Source: Amanita rubescens
Lineage: Eukaryota > Basidiomycota > Agaricomycetes > Agaricales > Amanitaceae
Direction: 5' to 3'
DNA length: 64,000 nucleotides
NCBI GenBank assembly: GCA_015039365.1
Contig: WION01000093.1
Location: 1 to 64,000, forward strand
Within the stretch, counting starts at the first letter, position 1; each line of letters opens with the position of its first letter. Shown piece after piece: positions 22,945 to 34,975 of this stretch. A model generated the notes under the pieces. The model did not search any database, was not told the DNA's origin, and saw only the letters and a program-made list of their open reading frames with translations. Position numbers and translations under genes: made by a program.

Positions 22945-25900
22945 GAAAGAAAACTGGATTCCGAAACTAGTACTCCGTTACCAGTTTACGAAGCCGAAGG
23001 AGAATCATTTCCGCCTGCCCGGAGATTACCTCCTTCTTACGACGCACCAATCCCACCGTTTCCCTTAACCTTAGGGAACCGGACTTTTATTGATACACCG
23101 GCACCAATCCCATCTTCGTCCCGTTCTAGGACGATAGTTCGTGTTGTCAATTCTGACACCAGATTCGGTGTCACAACTCGTGGACCTGTCACAGTTCACG
23201 ATCGAAGAGATCACTTCCTAGCCGCGCGACTTAGAAACGGCCGCACCTTGCAAGACGAAATAATACATCGTCGTAGACAAGCAGCTATCGAAGGTGTTAC
23301 ACACCTGATGAGCCCAATAAAAGCCTCTAATTAGAGGTGGACGGACCCCGCTCGTCCATGCCTAATTAGAGGCCAAAAGTGAATTAATAGGCTGAGCTGG
23401 ATAATTGGGCAGAATAAATAAAAGTTTTCGAAGTTTAACAAGTCCATTTTCCCACACCCAGTCCAATTACCATTTCTGGAAGGTGTGGACAGTTGTTTGT
23501 GCATGTTATGACATATGGTATCATCACAATTTTGGAACAAGGGAATGATTACCTTATTTTGTAAGATAGCTGAATTCCAAATGAGGTAAGCAAGTTAGGA
23601 TACCATATTTGGAAAGTTGTGAGGGTGTTGTTTGTACATGTTATGACACAAACAATTACAAGGGATAATTTTTTTTACAGATTTTGACAAGAGGGTTGTG
23701 ACAGGCAAGCATGTATTTTGCAAATATCTTGTGTTTGGCCCTGTTTGGGAATGTAATTCTTGCGCCACCATGATCACACGATTTTTCTGGATTTTTCAAG
23801 ATTTTTTTGGCAGCCTTCAATTTTTCAACACGAAGCGTTTAAAACAGTATTTTGCAAATATCTTGAGTTTGGCATTGTTTGGCATGTTCATTTCCACACC
23901 ACTCTGATCACACGATTTTTCTGCATTTTTCACAATTTTTTCAATTTTATTCCCACAGTCACAGTACTCTTGGCAAATGGTAGCATTACAAATGAGACTA
24001 CAAAGACTACATTAAAAAGTGCGGATTTTCCAGGGTCAAATTAATGTACACTTTAGGATCCTTTGGCGGGTTTCCAAAAATGGAAATAGCGCCCTTCGGA
24101 CTTGCCATTTTGGGAAATATCTGCTCACTGTTGGTGGTGATGAGCAACAAGAAATTGCAATAACTCCCTTACTATACTGGATATTTTTGTGGCGCTTTTT
24201 TTGGAACATATTCCTTACATGTATATGCAACTATTCACCATGTTAGAATGCAAAAAATGCAAGTGGTTTCTGTCAGAATGCAACATGTCTTGCTCACTGT
24301 TGACAACAGTGAGGAGCAACAAATGACAATATCTCCATTAATACTGGTTATTTCTGTGGCGCTTTTTTTGGTATGTCCCCATTAGGCACATAGGAAGGTA
24401 CTTGCAATGTTAGAATGCAAATACTATGTACCAATCATGCCACAAATAAAATTGGTGTGCTCACTGTCTGCCACAATGAGCAGGGATATCTCCACCAAAA
24501 CAAGATCTTTCTGTGGCGCTTTTTTTGATTTGGGATCACACATAACAAAGATAAACATTGGGAGGGTCACAACAGAGGATCCCTAGGCAAGATCAAGTGG
24601 AATGTCCCATTTTTCCTGACATGTCAACTTGTCAGCCACTCTTTCTGTATCATGTTCAGACATTTATCATGAAACTGAAAGTTACACATTAATCACCTGG
24701 GCAATCTCCTTCGAGACACCCTGAATGACACTCTGTTATCATAAGAAGTCCAAATCCAAAAAAGCACCACAGAAAGATCTTGTTTTGGTGGAGATATGCC
24801 TGCTCATCATGGCAGACAGTGAGCACACCAATTTTATTTGTGGCTCATTGGTACATACTATTTGCATTCTAACATTCCAAATGCCTTCCTATATGCCTAA
24901 TAAGGACATACCAAAAAAGCGCCACAGAAATAACCAGTATTAATGGAGATATTGTCATTTGTTTCTCCTCACTGTTGTCAACAGTGAGCAAGACATGTTG
25001 CATTCTGACAGAAACCACTTGCATTTTTTGCATTCTAACATGGTGAATAGGTGCATATACATGTAAGGAATATGTTCCAAAAAAAGCGCCACAAAAATAT
25101 CCGGTATTAAGGGAGTTATTGCAATTTCTTGTTGCTCATCACCACCAACAGTGAGCAGATATTTCCCAAAATGGCAAGTCCGAAGGGCGCTATTTCCATT
25201 TTTGGAAACCCGCCAAAGGATCCTAAAGTGTACATTAATTTGACCCTGGAAAATCCGCACTTTTTAATGTAGTCTTTGTAGTCTCATTTGTAATGCTACC
25301 ATTTGCCAAGAGTACTGTGACTGTGGGAATAAAATTGAAAAAATTGTGAAAAATGCAGAAAAATCGTGTGATCAGAGTGGTGGGGAAATGAACATGCCAA
25401 ACAATGCCAAACTCAAGATATTTGCAAAATACTGTTTTAAACGCTTCGTGTTGAAAAATTGAAGGCTGCCAAAAAAATCTTGAAAAATCCAGAAAAATCG
25501 TGTGATCATGGTGGCGCAAGAATTACATTCCCAAACAGGGCCAAACACAAGATATTTGCAAAATACATGCTTGCCTGTCACAACCCTCTTGTCAAAATCT
25601 GTAAAAAAAATTATCCCTTGTAATTGTTTGTGTCATAACATGTACAAACAACACCCTCACAACTTTCCAAATATGGTATCCTAACTTGCTTACCTTATTT
25701 GGAATTCAGCTGTCTTACAAAATAAGGTAATCATTCCCTTGTTCCAAAATTGTGATAATACCCTATGTCATAACATGCACAAACAACTCTCCTCACCTTC
25801 CAGAAATGGTAATTGGACTGGGTGTGGGAAAATGGACTTGTTAAACTTCGAAAACTTTTATTTATTCTGCCCAATTATCCAGCTCAGCCTATTAATTCAC

Positions 25901-26177
25901 TTTTGGCCTCTAATTAGGCATGGACGAGCGGGGTCCGCCCACCTCTAATTAGAGACTTTAATTGGGCTCATCAGGTGGTGTTACACCCACCTTAGATCTT
26001 TGGATTCCACCCAGGGGCACTTCAGTAGCCCAACACATAGCAAATAGGCGTACACGCCGTAATCTCGAAAGAGATAACCAAGAGGTCGAAAACCTCGAAA
26101 ATCAAAGAAACTTCCGTTTCTTTTGGCGTCTCTTGACCGCCTATATCATAATCTTCACCTCCGCCTTCCTCGTCTAA
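22945..26177 (+). pseudogene. Copia-1 upstream ORF, split by foldback element FB1
   Basis: The frame from 22945 (ERKLDSETSTPLPVYEAEG...) is open to 23301 and resumes after FB1 at 25986 (PTLDLWIPPRG...), ending at a TAA at 26175-26177. The N-terminal part is Pro-rich. A basic stretch follows, and the C-terminus is a hydrophobic segment ending LLTAYIIIFTSAFLV. One base separates the stop from the Gag ATG at 26179. Copia-2 carries the same uninterrupted C-terminal half. No ATG was found in the continuous frame. The product is unknown; it could be a membrane-targeted accessory protein. Confidence 0.65.
23302..25977. mobile_element. FB1: 2676-bp foldback element
   Basis: The element is almost wholly palindromic: positions p and 49279-p pair from the termini (CACCTGATGAGCCC) to a central unpaired loop of about 200 bases around 24540-24745. 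It is flanked by GTGTTACA at 23294-23301 and 25978-25985 (8-bp target duplication). Each arm has three diverged sub-repeats around TGTGGCGCTTTTTTTG. The right arm encodes a 101-codon frame; the left-arm copy of it is frameshifted. It codes for no transposase, so it must be mobilised in trans. It interrupts the upstream ORF of Copia-1. Confidence 0.9.
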
Positions 26178-26178
26178 A

Positions 26179-29100
26179 ATGTCTAACGACTTGACGATTC
26201 CTAGTTCCATTCCCGTTTTGAATGGAACTAACTATAAAGAATGGGAACGCATGATGCGTTTCCTATTACAAACAAAGGGACTGTTTCAGTACCTTAAGGA
26301 TGATTATGTTCATCCTCCGCGGATTACTCCGCTACAACAATTCTTCATCGACACAGGTGTTCGTGCAGCCATAACTGCACATCCTGCCGTAGCAGCAGTT
26401 GCCGCACATGGTACACATCCAGCAACACCTGCAATCCCAGCCGTTGAGGGTGAACCGGCTATCACCCAACAAATGGTTGATGATGCAAAGGCCGTCAAAA
26501 AGGCTTTTGATGATTGGGTCGTCGAGGATGATCGCATCCTCGGATCCATAAATATGAAATGTTCTGCTACCATACAGCAGATCAATTCAGAAGTAAATGA
26601 CGCCAGAGTTTTATGGCGGAATTTAGCAAATCAATACGGTGTGACAACGTCTGCCGGTATCTATAATGACTTCCAATTAGCTGTTACTTGGAAGTTTCAA
26701 GATAAAAAGGATCCCACACAATCCTTAAACGACCTCCTCGCTATAATAAACCGCTTATCATCTAGCGGAATCGTATTGCCTGAAAATGTACAGGCAATGA
26801 TTGTACTTTCAGCTGTCCCCCATCATTGGGACAACTTTGCCGCTGTGGTTCTTGCCACAACAGAACCATCGGATCTTACGATCCAAGGGATACTTCCCTT
26901 AATTCAGAATGAGTGGCGCCGAAGGCACCCTGAATCTGCCGCGACGGCAAATACGTCGCAACAACAGCAGCAACCATGGCAACAAGTACGTGGTTGAGGA
27001 CGAGGACGTGCTCGCGGACGTGGCCGCGGAGCAGGTCGTGGACGTGGGGGGAGGCCTTATTCTAGGCCTCCACAAGGCGCTCAGACACCGGCTCCGACTG
27101 CTCCTCCGGCAAATCAAAATTGGCCGGGCAAAGTTGAGGGCCAAACACGTGGTCCTAACTGGGAGAGGAACCGGGAACGCCGAAAGGCAGATGCAGCCGA
27201 GAAGAAGGCTGCCAAAGCCGCAGAACATACTATGAGTTCTGCACATACCGTCGCCCGTATTGGGCCTTATGACATCACTGAGCCAGTTGCCGGCTCTAGC
27301 AAAGGCAAACAAAGAGAAAAAGAAGAACAGGACTTTGAGTCCTATAAATTGAACCGAGGAATGGGGATATCGTCAGACGATATCGATTATAAAAATATGG
27401 ATATAGATCAGGAAGCTGAACTATATTATGACGATTATTACTATGAAGATAATGGCGAACAATGGTATGAAACCATTAAGAAACTGGAAATGGCTAACTT
27501 TCTCTTTATAGAGGCAGCGATGAAAATGGTGTTCCCTAAATTGGGACATCATCGTCGTACAATAAATTCCTTCTTTGAACAATCTGTACTATATGATAGT
27601 ATAAATTATAAAGAAAATTTAGACGAAACCTGCCTCGTAAGAGATAAGTCATGTGACACTGCCATTTATAATGCAAATATGATCGAACGATCATATAATA
27701 TTGGTAACATGTTTAAGAAACCTTTTACGTGTTTAGCAGTCAATAAAAGAAAATTTAAGGATAAAGTACATCCGACATGTCCCTGTCCGGGATGTGTTGA
27801 GAAACGTACTGGAGATACACTATGGATGTGTGACTCCGGTGCATCCGATCACTTTACCTTTAGTAGGAAAGACTTCTCTGAATACAGAGAATTTCCTGCA
27901 AATGAAAACCACAGTGTTAAAACTGCTAATGGTTTAGATCGTCTTGAGGGACTTGGCACAGTTATTCTTGAACACAAGTTATCCACAGGGGAAACAACAC
28001 TCGTAAAGCTCTTCCCTGTCCTCTATATGCCACGGGCAACTGCACGCTTGATTTCAAACGGCAGATTGATCCGACAAGGATTAACTTGTAAACAAGATGA
28101 AAAGATGGTAGTCTTTTCCTTTACAGACTCGGGTAGAACGTGTATCGAAGGACATTATCTTATGCCTGATGATACATTAGTTTACGCTCGAGGTAGGATT
28201 ATTATAATGAATCCTACACTGGTTTCCGGTCCTGGCTTAGCCAACAGGAATTCAAAATTAATTCTTGGAAGACCGACAAAGAAACCAAACGCAGAGTCTA
28301 TAGAAAAATTATTAGACTACGAAACCTGGCATAAACGTTTTGGTCATCCATCTAACGAAGTCTTTTCGAAGATACCGTTAAATGTCAATGGATGGAAAGA
28401 AGTTACACTTCCAGAAGGAAAACTACGTTGTGAAGGTTGTCTAAAAGGCAAAATGAAGGCAAAACCTTATAAACTGTCTTCAAAGAGAGCTACTCGTCCC
28501 TTTGAGTTACTCCATATGGATCTTATGACCGTACCGGCCATATCTTACCACAAATACAAATATATTGGTGTTATCGTTGACGATTTCACCTCATATACGT
28601 GGATTGGTTTATTAAAAACCAAAGATCAAACTCTAGAATATTTTACCGGTTGGTATAATGAGTTTGTAGATCCTAAACAACCTATTTCTCACCTCCGTTC
28701 TGATCGAGGGGGGGAATTTGTAAATAAAGCCTTTGAAGAATTCCTTAAATCCAAAGGAATTAAACATCAACAGACAGCTCCTTACACCCCACAACAAAAT
28801 GGTCACGTTGAACGCATGAATCAGACTTTGTCAGACAAAGCTGAGGCTATGCGATTAGACGCAGGATGTCCGAAATCTTGGTGGGAGTTCTCATTCAGAA
28901 CGGCTGTGCATGTGTACAACCGCACTCCCCTAAAACGGACTAAATGGAAGACCCCTCTGGAAAATCTTCTTAATAAAAAACCAGACGTATCATACTTTCG
29001 AGTATTTGGATGTGAAGCCTGGGTATTTATCCCTGATCAACGGAGACCGGATAAGCTGTCCGAAAAATCCGTTTTATGCACTTTTGTAGGATATGAATCA

Positions 29101-32100
29101 GGAACCAAAGGCTATAGGTTCATGACGTCAACAAACACACTGGTCATATCCTCCCAGGCCACATTCTTTGAAAACAGGTTTCCGCGTAAAGGAAAGACTG
29201 CAGATATAATTACTGAAGATCTTGGTCCGATCTGGGAGGCGATTCCTCAAGAGGAACCTAACCGTCCTCCACAAAATTTGGATTTAGATGACTTACTCCC
29301 AGAGAACCGTAGACGTTCTCCGAGCAGAAGACGCTCACCAGGTTTGGATCGAAGGGGTGCATCTCCTGATAGACAGCAATCAGACCCTTCTGATGATTCA
29401 AACGATGATGATGACGGTGATGAATTTGCCGATCGTCGAAGAGATTTTTTGGATGATAATATCCAAAGGCAAAAGGAAGAAAGAGAACAAGAAAGACGTG
29501 ACAATTATCGTAGACAACGCGATGATTGGAAAAGGGGTCAAGGAATTGATAAACAATCTCATTTACGAGATCAATTCAAACGTCAAATGAGTGATATGTT
29601 TAAGAAACGTAAAACTCCTGAACCCTTTAGACGTACTCCCTCTCCACAAATAAAAGAGGAGACTCCTGTTCCTTCTAGGCCTATAACTCCGATACCATAT
29701 GTATCTAGGCCACCTTCGCCTCGTAGTCCTATGGATGAAGATAATCCCTTCTCTTTGAATCAAAGAGATCATGATGAAATAGAAAACCCATTTATGACGG
29801 ATCGAGAATTTGATCAATTTGAACAACGTCAAAGAGACCGTTTTAGAGAATTTGCTCAGAGACCTAGACCTCCTCCACCGATCATATCTGATCCTGGTCC
29901 ACCCTCTGTACAAATAGGTCCTCGCCGTTCTGGTTGTTTTCCAGTTCCAAGGGTACAAAGAGACAACGCGTATGGAGATAAAACTCCTGCACAGATAGAA
30001 GCGGAAATTCAGCAAAAGCGAGATGCTTTACGAGAGCAGTTAAAAGATAAAACTCCGAGTTCTTCGACTCAGGATCCACCGTCAGCAGACAGGAACCCTG
30101 ATAGAATGAATGAATCTGCCTCTCTACTCAAAGAAATCTTCGCTTTAAAATCTGAATTAAAATCTGCAGAACATGATCATTTAATCCGAATGATTAATGA
30201 ATCTGGAAATGAATTTCTTCATTTTCTTCTAAAAGCGGCTGTCCCCCTTGTGGATAATATTCCATATGACTATAGAGATATATCTAAAATGCGCTCCAGT
30301 AATCCTCAATTGTATAAACAATGGAAGATTGCAATGGATGACGAATTTAAATCTCTTCAATCTAGAGACATTTGGGAGTTAGTTGATCTTCCAAAAGGAC
30401 GAAACCTAATCAGATGTCGTTGGGTTTTCGACTTAAAAACCGATGGACGCAAAAAAGCTCGCGTCGTAGCTAAAGGTTTTAGTCAACGTCCCGGATTAGA
30501 TTACGACGAAACATTCTCACCTGTAGCGAGATATGAAACAATCCGAATACTTCTGGCCACATCAGTGCTTGAAAACTGGGATATACAAGCCCTAGATGTA
30601 AAAACTGCCTTCTTATATGGCGATCTTGATGAAGATATTTACATGGCCCAGCCAGAAGGTTTCGTTGTAAAAGGACAAGAATCTAAAGTATATAGGCTGA
30701 GGAAAGCCATATATGGATTGAAACAGGCATCATATGCCTGGAATAAACAAGCTGATAAATCGTTGAAATCGTTGCATTTCGAACGATGCTTGTCTGATTC
30801 TGGCGTTTATGTTCGTAAAGGCAAGAATACTATCACGATATGCATATTGTATGTCGATGATATACTCTTTATGGGAAATGACGATTCCACCATCGCATCC
30901 ATTAAAAAGAAATTTATGGAGATGTGGGAATGTCGTGATCTTGGAAAGATCAAAGAGTATTTACGAATCCAAGTCAATTACAACCGTGATTTAGGATTCT
31001 TAGTCATAGATCAAGGCCCTTATGCCTTGAAGGTTGTCAAGCGATTTGGACTTGAAGATTGCAAGTCTGTTCGCACACCGTTACCGAGGTCTTTACTGTC
31101 CCCCCCCTATTCCGATCGGAGTCCGATCGGAGTCCGAGGAGTCCTATAGGAGTCACATCGGAATTTATTACAAATAAGATTACATTAACATTACAAATTT
31201 TTTAACACTACATTTTTCAATCGGACTGGTATCGGATGAATAGGAAGCCTTCCGACGGACTCGAATAGGACATAGGACTCTAATAGGACTATTCCTATAG
31301 GACTCCGACAATTCTGCGCTTTTTAATGTAGTCTTTGTAGTCTCATTTGTAATACTACCATTTGCCAAGAGTACTGTGTGACCATGGGAAAATTTGGAAA
31401 AAAAAATGTGAAAAATGCAGAAAAATCATGTAATCAGATTAGTGTGTAAATGAACATGCCAAACAATGCCAAACTCAAGTTATTTGCAAAATACTGTTTT
31501 AAACGCTTCATGTTAAAAAATTGAATGGCTGCCAAAAATCTTGAAAAATCTGGAAAAATCATGCGATCAGATTAGTGTGGAAATTAACATGCCAAACAAT
31601 GCCAAACTCAAGATATTTGCAAAATACTGTTTTAAACACTTCATGTTGAAAAATTGAAAGGCTGCTAAAAATCTTGAAAAATCTGGAAAAATCATGTGAT
31701 CAAGATGGTGCAAGAATCATGCTCTAGAACAGAGCCAAACCCAAGATATTTGTAATTTATTCTTCAGATATAATGGAGAGAAAATTGATAGGTTGCCAAA
31801 ACATCTTGTGACTTTGTACAAGGGCCCCTGGTTATGTTGATAAGACAATTGAACCACTGGGGGTGTGGGGTCAGAGAAACTTCAAACATATTAGGTAAAA
31901 CAATAGAATATCATAGTCTTAGGTTTGAGGCAATTCTGGAACAGAGCATGGACAACCATAAAGTTATAGTACTAGTAAAGGTGAGACTGACTGATATTGG
32001 CCTAGGCACTGTACTTAACTTCAAATTACTAATAGTACCTGTGATTGGAGGTAGCTGATAATGATCCATAGTAGGGCACTCAGTGTGGCAGGTCACAGGT

Positions 32101-34541
32101 GCCAGATGTCACTGCCACTGTGATTGGAACTTGAAGTTGATACTAGCCTATTACATGTCACTGAGCCACCATTCTGTTACTAATAGTATTGACTCCCACA
32201 TTATGCATGCCTGATTAGTTTTGGAAGTGACAGACCCACTTATGTATCTCTACTTACTCATCATCAAATTATCTATCATTGTCCACACTCTGTTCAATTT
32301 CTATCATCACTGTTCTCTTAGTATTTGAGTTAACCATTGCTGAGTTAACTTTGCCACCGTATGCTTCTAGTGTGGAAGCTTAGTACATCAGCTAACACAG
32401 CAAAAGTCTGATCACAGACTTGTCTGATGTTATCTGATGCTTAAGTGTCTCTCACTGCTCAGATGGTTAGATAGTCTGAAGACAAGTCAGACAACTTATG
32501 AAACACTGTCTGTCAGACAGTCAGATAATCTGTGTGTCAGCATCTGTCAGTGCCTATTAGATAGTCAGACAACCAGACAATTAGTGTGTTAGCATCTGTC
32601 AGTGCCTGTCAGATAGTCAGACAGTCAGACAATTATTAATATGCTTCTAACAACTGGCACAGCTCACTGTGCCATACCATCCGACCAAATAACCAAGAAC
32701 TCATCTCCACCTGCTTTCACCCCTTGACTTCAATACATACATAATCACAAATCCCTCATATTTACATACCTATGACAAATTGACAATCATAGGTGATTGG
32801 TGGTGAGTCATTGGTTGTTGCTGGCAACAAACATGTGGGATTGTGGAACTAAAACTAGATCATCACTTCAACTGGCACTCTGCACTGCACCTCCAGCAGC
32901 CACTGCCATGTGCATGTTGCCAATGTCCTTGACCTCAGCAGCTACTCACCACTCAAGTCACATTACTGAAACTGACTTTCACCACTGCCAGCCCTTTCTA
33001 ACTGATCACACATACTACATTGACGCATCATCACCAGCCAGACACACCCAAATTGTGTTGGGTTCAACTATGGCTTTGCAGGTGGTCACATGGAGTGGTG
33101 ATACATTCCTTTACATTTACCTAGAATTTGGCTCAGATTTGTGTCCTAATTCTTGCATGACCTTGTGTGCATTTTTCAAGATCACACTTGCATCTGAAAA
33201 GTATTTTGCAAATATGTCAAGTTTGCCATTGTTTGGTTTTATAATTCTTATATAACCTGGATCACATGGATTTTCCGCATTTTTTCAGTATTTTTTTGAA
33301 TTTATTCTGCAAGTTAAAGATACCTAATATAAATAAACATAAATAAACAATACCAAACATGGTTCCCTATTTTTAAGGATTTTGGATTTCTTTTGCAAGT
33401 TAAGATGCCTAATATAAACAAACATAAACAAACAAAGCCAAACATGTTTCCTACCATTTTACCTTTTTTTACATTTTATCAGAAAGTGATCAGAGTCCTA
33501 TAGGAGTCCTATAGGAGTCCTATAGGAGTCCTATAGGAGTCCTAGGAGTCTGTCGGAGTCTAATCGGACTGGGGGGGGAGTGTAAAGTACTGACCGTTAC
33601 CTGCTGGGTATGCTCCTATAAAGAATGAAGGAGAATGCACACCACAGGAACGTTCTTATTATCAACAGATAATAGGATCCCTTCTATATCTAGCCTTAGG
33701 AACTAGGCCCGATATAATCTATGCAGTAATTTTGATGTCCCAATTTTCATCAAACCCGTCACAAGAACATATTCAAAAAGCCTTGTATATAGTCAAATAC
33801 ATTGCTCATACCTTAAACGTCAAAATCGTTTATAGCGCCAAAGGGAATAATAAATTTAGAGCCTACGCTGACGCTGACTGGGCCGCTGATCGTAATACAC
33901 GACGATCTATAAACGGTTATGTCTTAATGTTAGCTGGTGGTGCGGTAGCTTGGACGAGTAGAAAACAAAAGACTGTAGCTCTGTCTTCGACTGAAGCAGA
34001 ATACATATCTTTATCAGATGCTGCAAGACAAATTGCATGGGTTGAAAATCTATTTTACGAAATAGGTGCACCCATTAAAAGCATCTTACTTAGCGTAGAT
34101 AACCAAGGCGCTATATTTTGGGCACAAAATCCTGCACAAGAACATCGTTCCAAACACATTGATATTCGCTATCATTTCGTTCGCGAGTTGATCGAGACTA
34201 AAAAGGTAGTCCTTGAATATATACCAACAAACGAGCAGAATGCGGATCTCATGACTAAGAATTTATCCTTTGAAAAGGTCAAATTCTTTAGAGAACGATT
34301 GGGACTTTCCTTAGAAGAATATCCGACTTCTACAAATGCATTAATCAAAAGACCAGATCGATTAGAGACTGAGGAAATCCGTGATCTGACGAAATTTATT
34401 CTTGATTGGCAAAATCTTGAATTAGATGGAATTGATCGTCTATCACACAGGAAGTTGATGGAACTTCTTGATGGTCTTATTGATCAACAGGAATCGGATA
34501 TAGATCCCTTCTATGACGAGAACATCATAGACTTTAAATAA
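26179..34541 (+). pseudogene. Copia-1 Gag-Pol, broken by one stop and a hAT-like insertion
   Basis: Gag starts at 26179 and reads to a TGA at 26995-26997, where Copia-2 has an Arg codon (CGA) in the RGRG-rich region. The same frame reopens and runs to 31085. It holds protease (CDSGASDH), integrase (H-x4-H, C-x2-C, then D, D35E) and reverse transcriptase with YVDD. The hAT-like element splits it after RTPLP. The end of RT plus RNase H (YADADWAADRN, STEAEY) continues from 33602 to the stop at 34541. Apart from the stop and the insert it is close to Copia-2. Confidence 0.9.
31086..33592. mobile_element. 2.5-kb hAT-like non-autonomous element inside Copia-1 Pol
   Basis: ACCGTTACC flanks it at 31077-31085 and 33593-33601 (9-bp repeat, or 8 bp plus one chance match). 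The imperfect terminal inverted repeats read GAGGTCTTTACTGTCCCC on the left and CAGTACTTTACACTCCCC from the right. Tandem copies of GGAGTCCTATA lie just inside both ends, as sub-terminal repeats do in hAT elements. The segment at 31315-31760 resembles FB1 arm sequence (TAATGTAGTCTTTGTAGTCT). The interior has a cluster of GTCAGACAGTCAGA-like repeats at 32460-32640. No transposase is encoded. hAT membership is inferred from the duplication length and termini only. Confidence 0.7.
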
Positions 34542-34550
34542 AGAATATCT

Positions 34551-34563
34551 AAGCGAAGGGGTG
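34551..34563 (+). other. Copia-1 polypurine tract
   Basis: AAGCGAAGGGGTG abuts the 3' LTR, the expected site for plus-strand priming. The same bases precede the Copia-2 3' LTR (43637-43649, minus). Confidence 0.6.
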
Positions 34564-34970
34564 TGTTAAATATAGAATTATATTTATAGAATGATTGACT
34601 ACTGATTGACTACAATCAATGTTACTCATATCGCTCACGTCATCCTTTATGTATGACATAGAGATGACATCATAATGACATCATTATGATATCATGGTGA
34701 CATCATGATAGACTCATGATCACATCTTATGGTGTGCTTAGCACGCCATATCTTCTCATCTATACTATACGCTTACACATATGTAGATACATATTTGTTC
34801 TCTCTTAGTATATAAACCTGTCCTGTATCGTAGAATAGGACAATCCATTCTCTTCCTCTTACTATCACTACTACGCCGAAGGGTAGTGCTAAGATCATAT
34901 CGCAATAGGTAAGCTATTGCACCTGCTCATGCTGTGGACACGCTCTCGCGTAGACCTGTCTTCTTCGTCA
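34564..34970 (+). repeat. Copia-1 3' LTR (407 bp)
   Basis: It matches the 5' LTR apart from a 22-base extra segment in U3. The TATA box is at 34809-34816. It is followed by the AAAAC target repeat. Confidence 0.95.
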
Positions 34971-34975
34971 AAAAC

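Larger units (their letters stand above)
21663..34970 (+). mobile_element. Copia-1: Ty1/Copia LTR retrotransposon with two nested insertions
   Basis: The LTRs are at 21663-22047 and 34564-34970, both TGTTAAATATAG...TTCGTCA. The element is flanked by AAAAC at 21658-21662 and 34971-34975 (5-bp target duplication). The internal order is primer-binding site, long leader, upstream ORF, Gag-protease-integrase-RT-RNase H, polypurine tract; integrase before reverse transcriptase makes it Copia. It contains a foldback element (23302-25977) and a hAT-like element (31086-33592). Without them it would be about 8.1 kb. It is not competent: the upstream ORF and Pol are split and a TGA stop lies in Gag. Confidence 0.95.

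Noticed and set aside
29247..29504. Minus-strand Ser/Arg-rich frames antisense to the Copia linker (also 46180-46437)
   Set aside because: They are shadows of the Arg/Asp/Ser-rich Gag-Pol linker, recurring only because both Copia copies have it.
32460..32640. GTCAGACAGTCAGA-like cluster as a separate mobile element
   Set aside because: It lies wholly inside the hAT-like element with no ends or flanking duplication of its own; an internal simple repeat.
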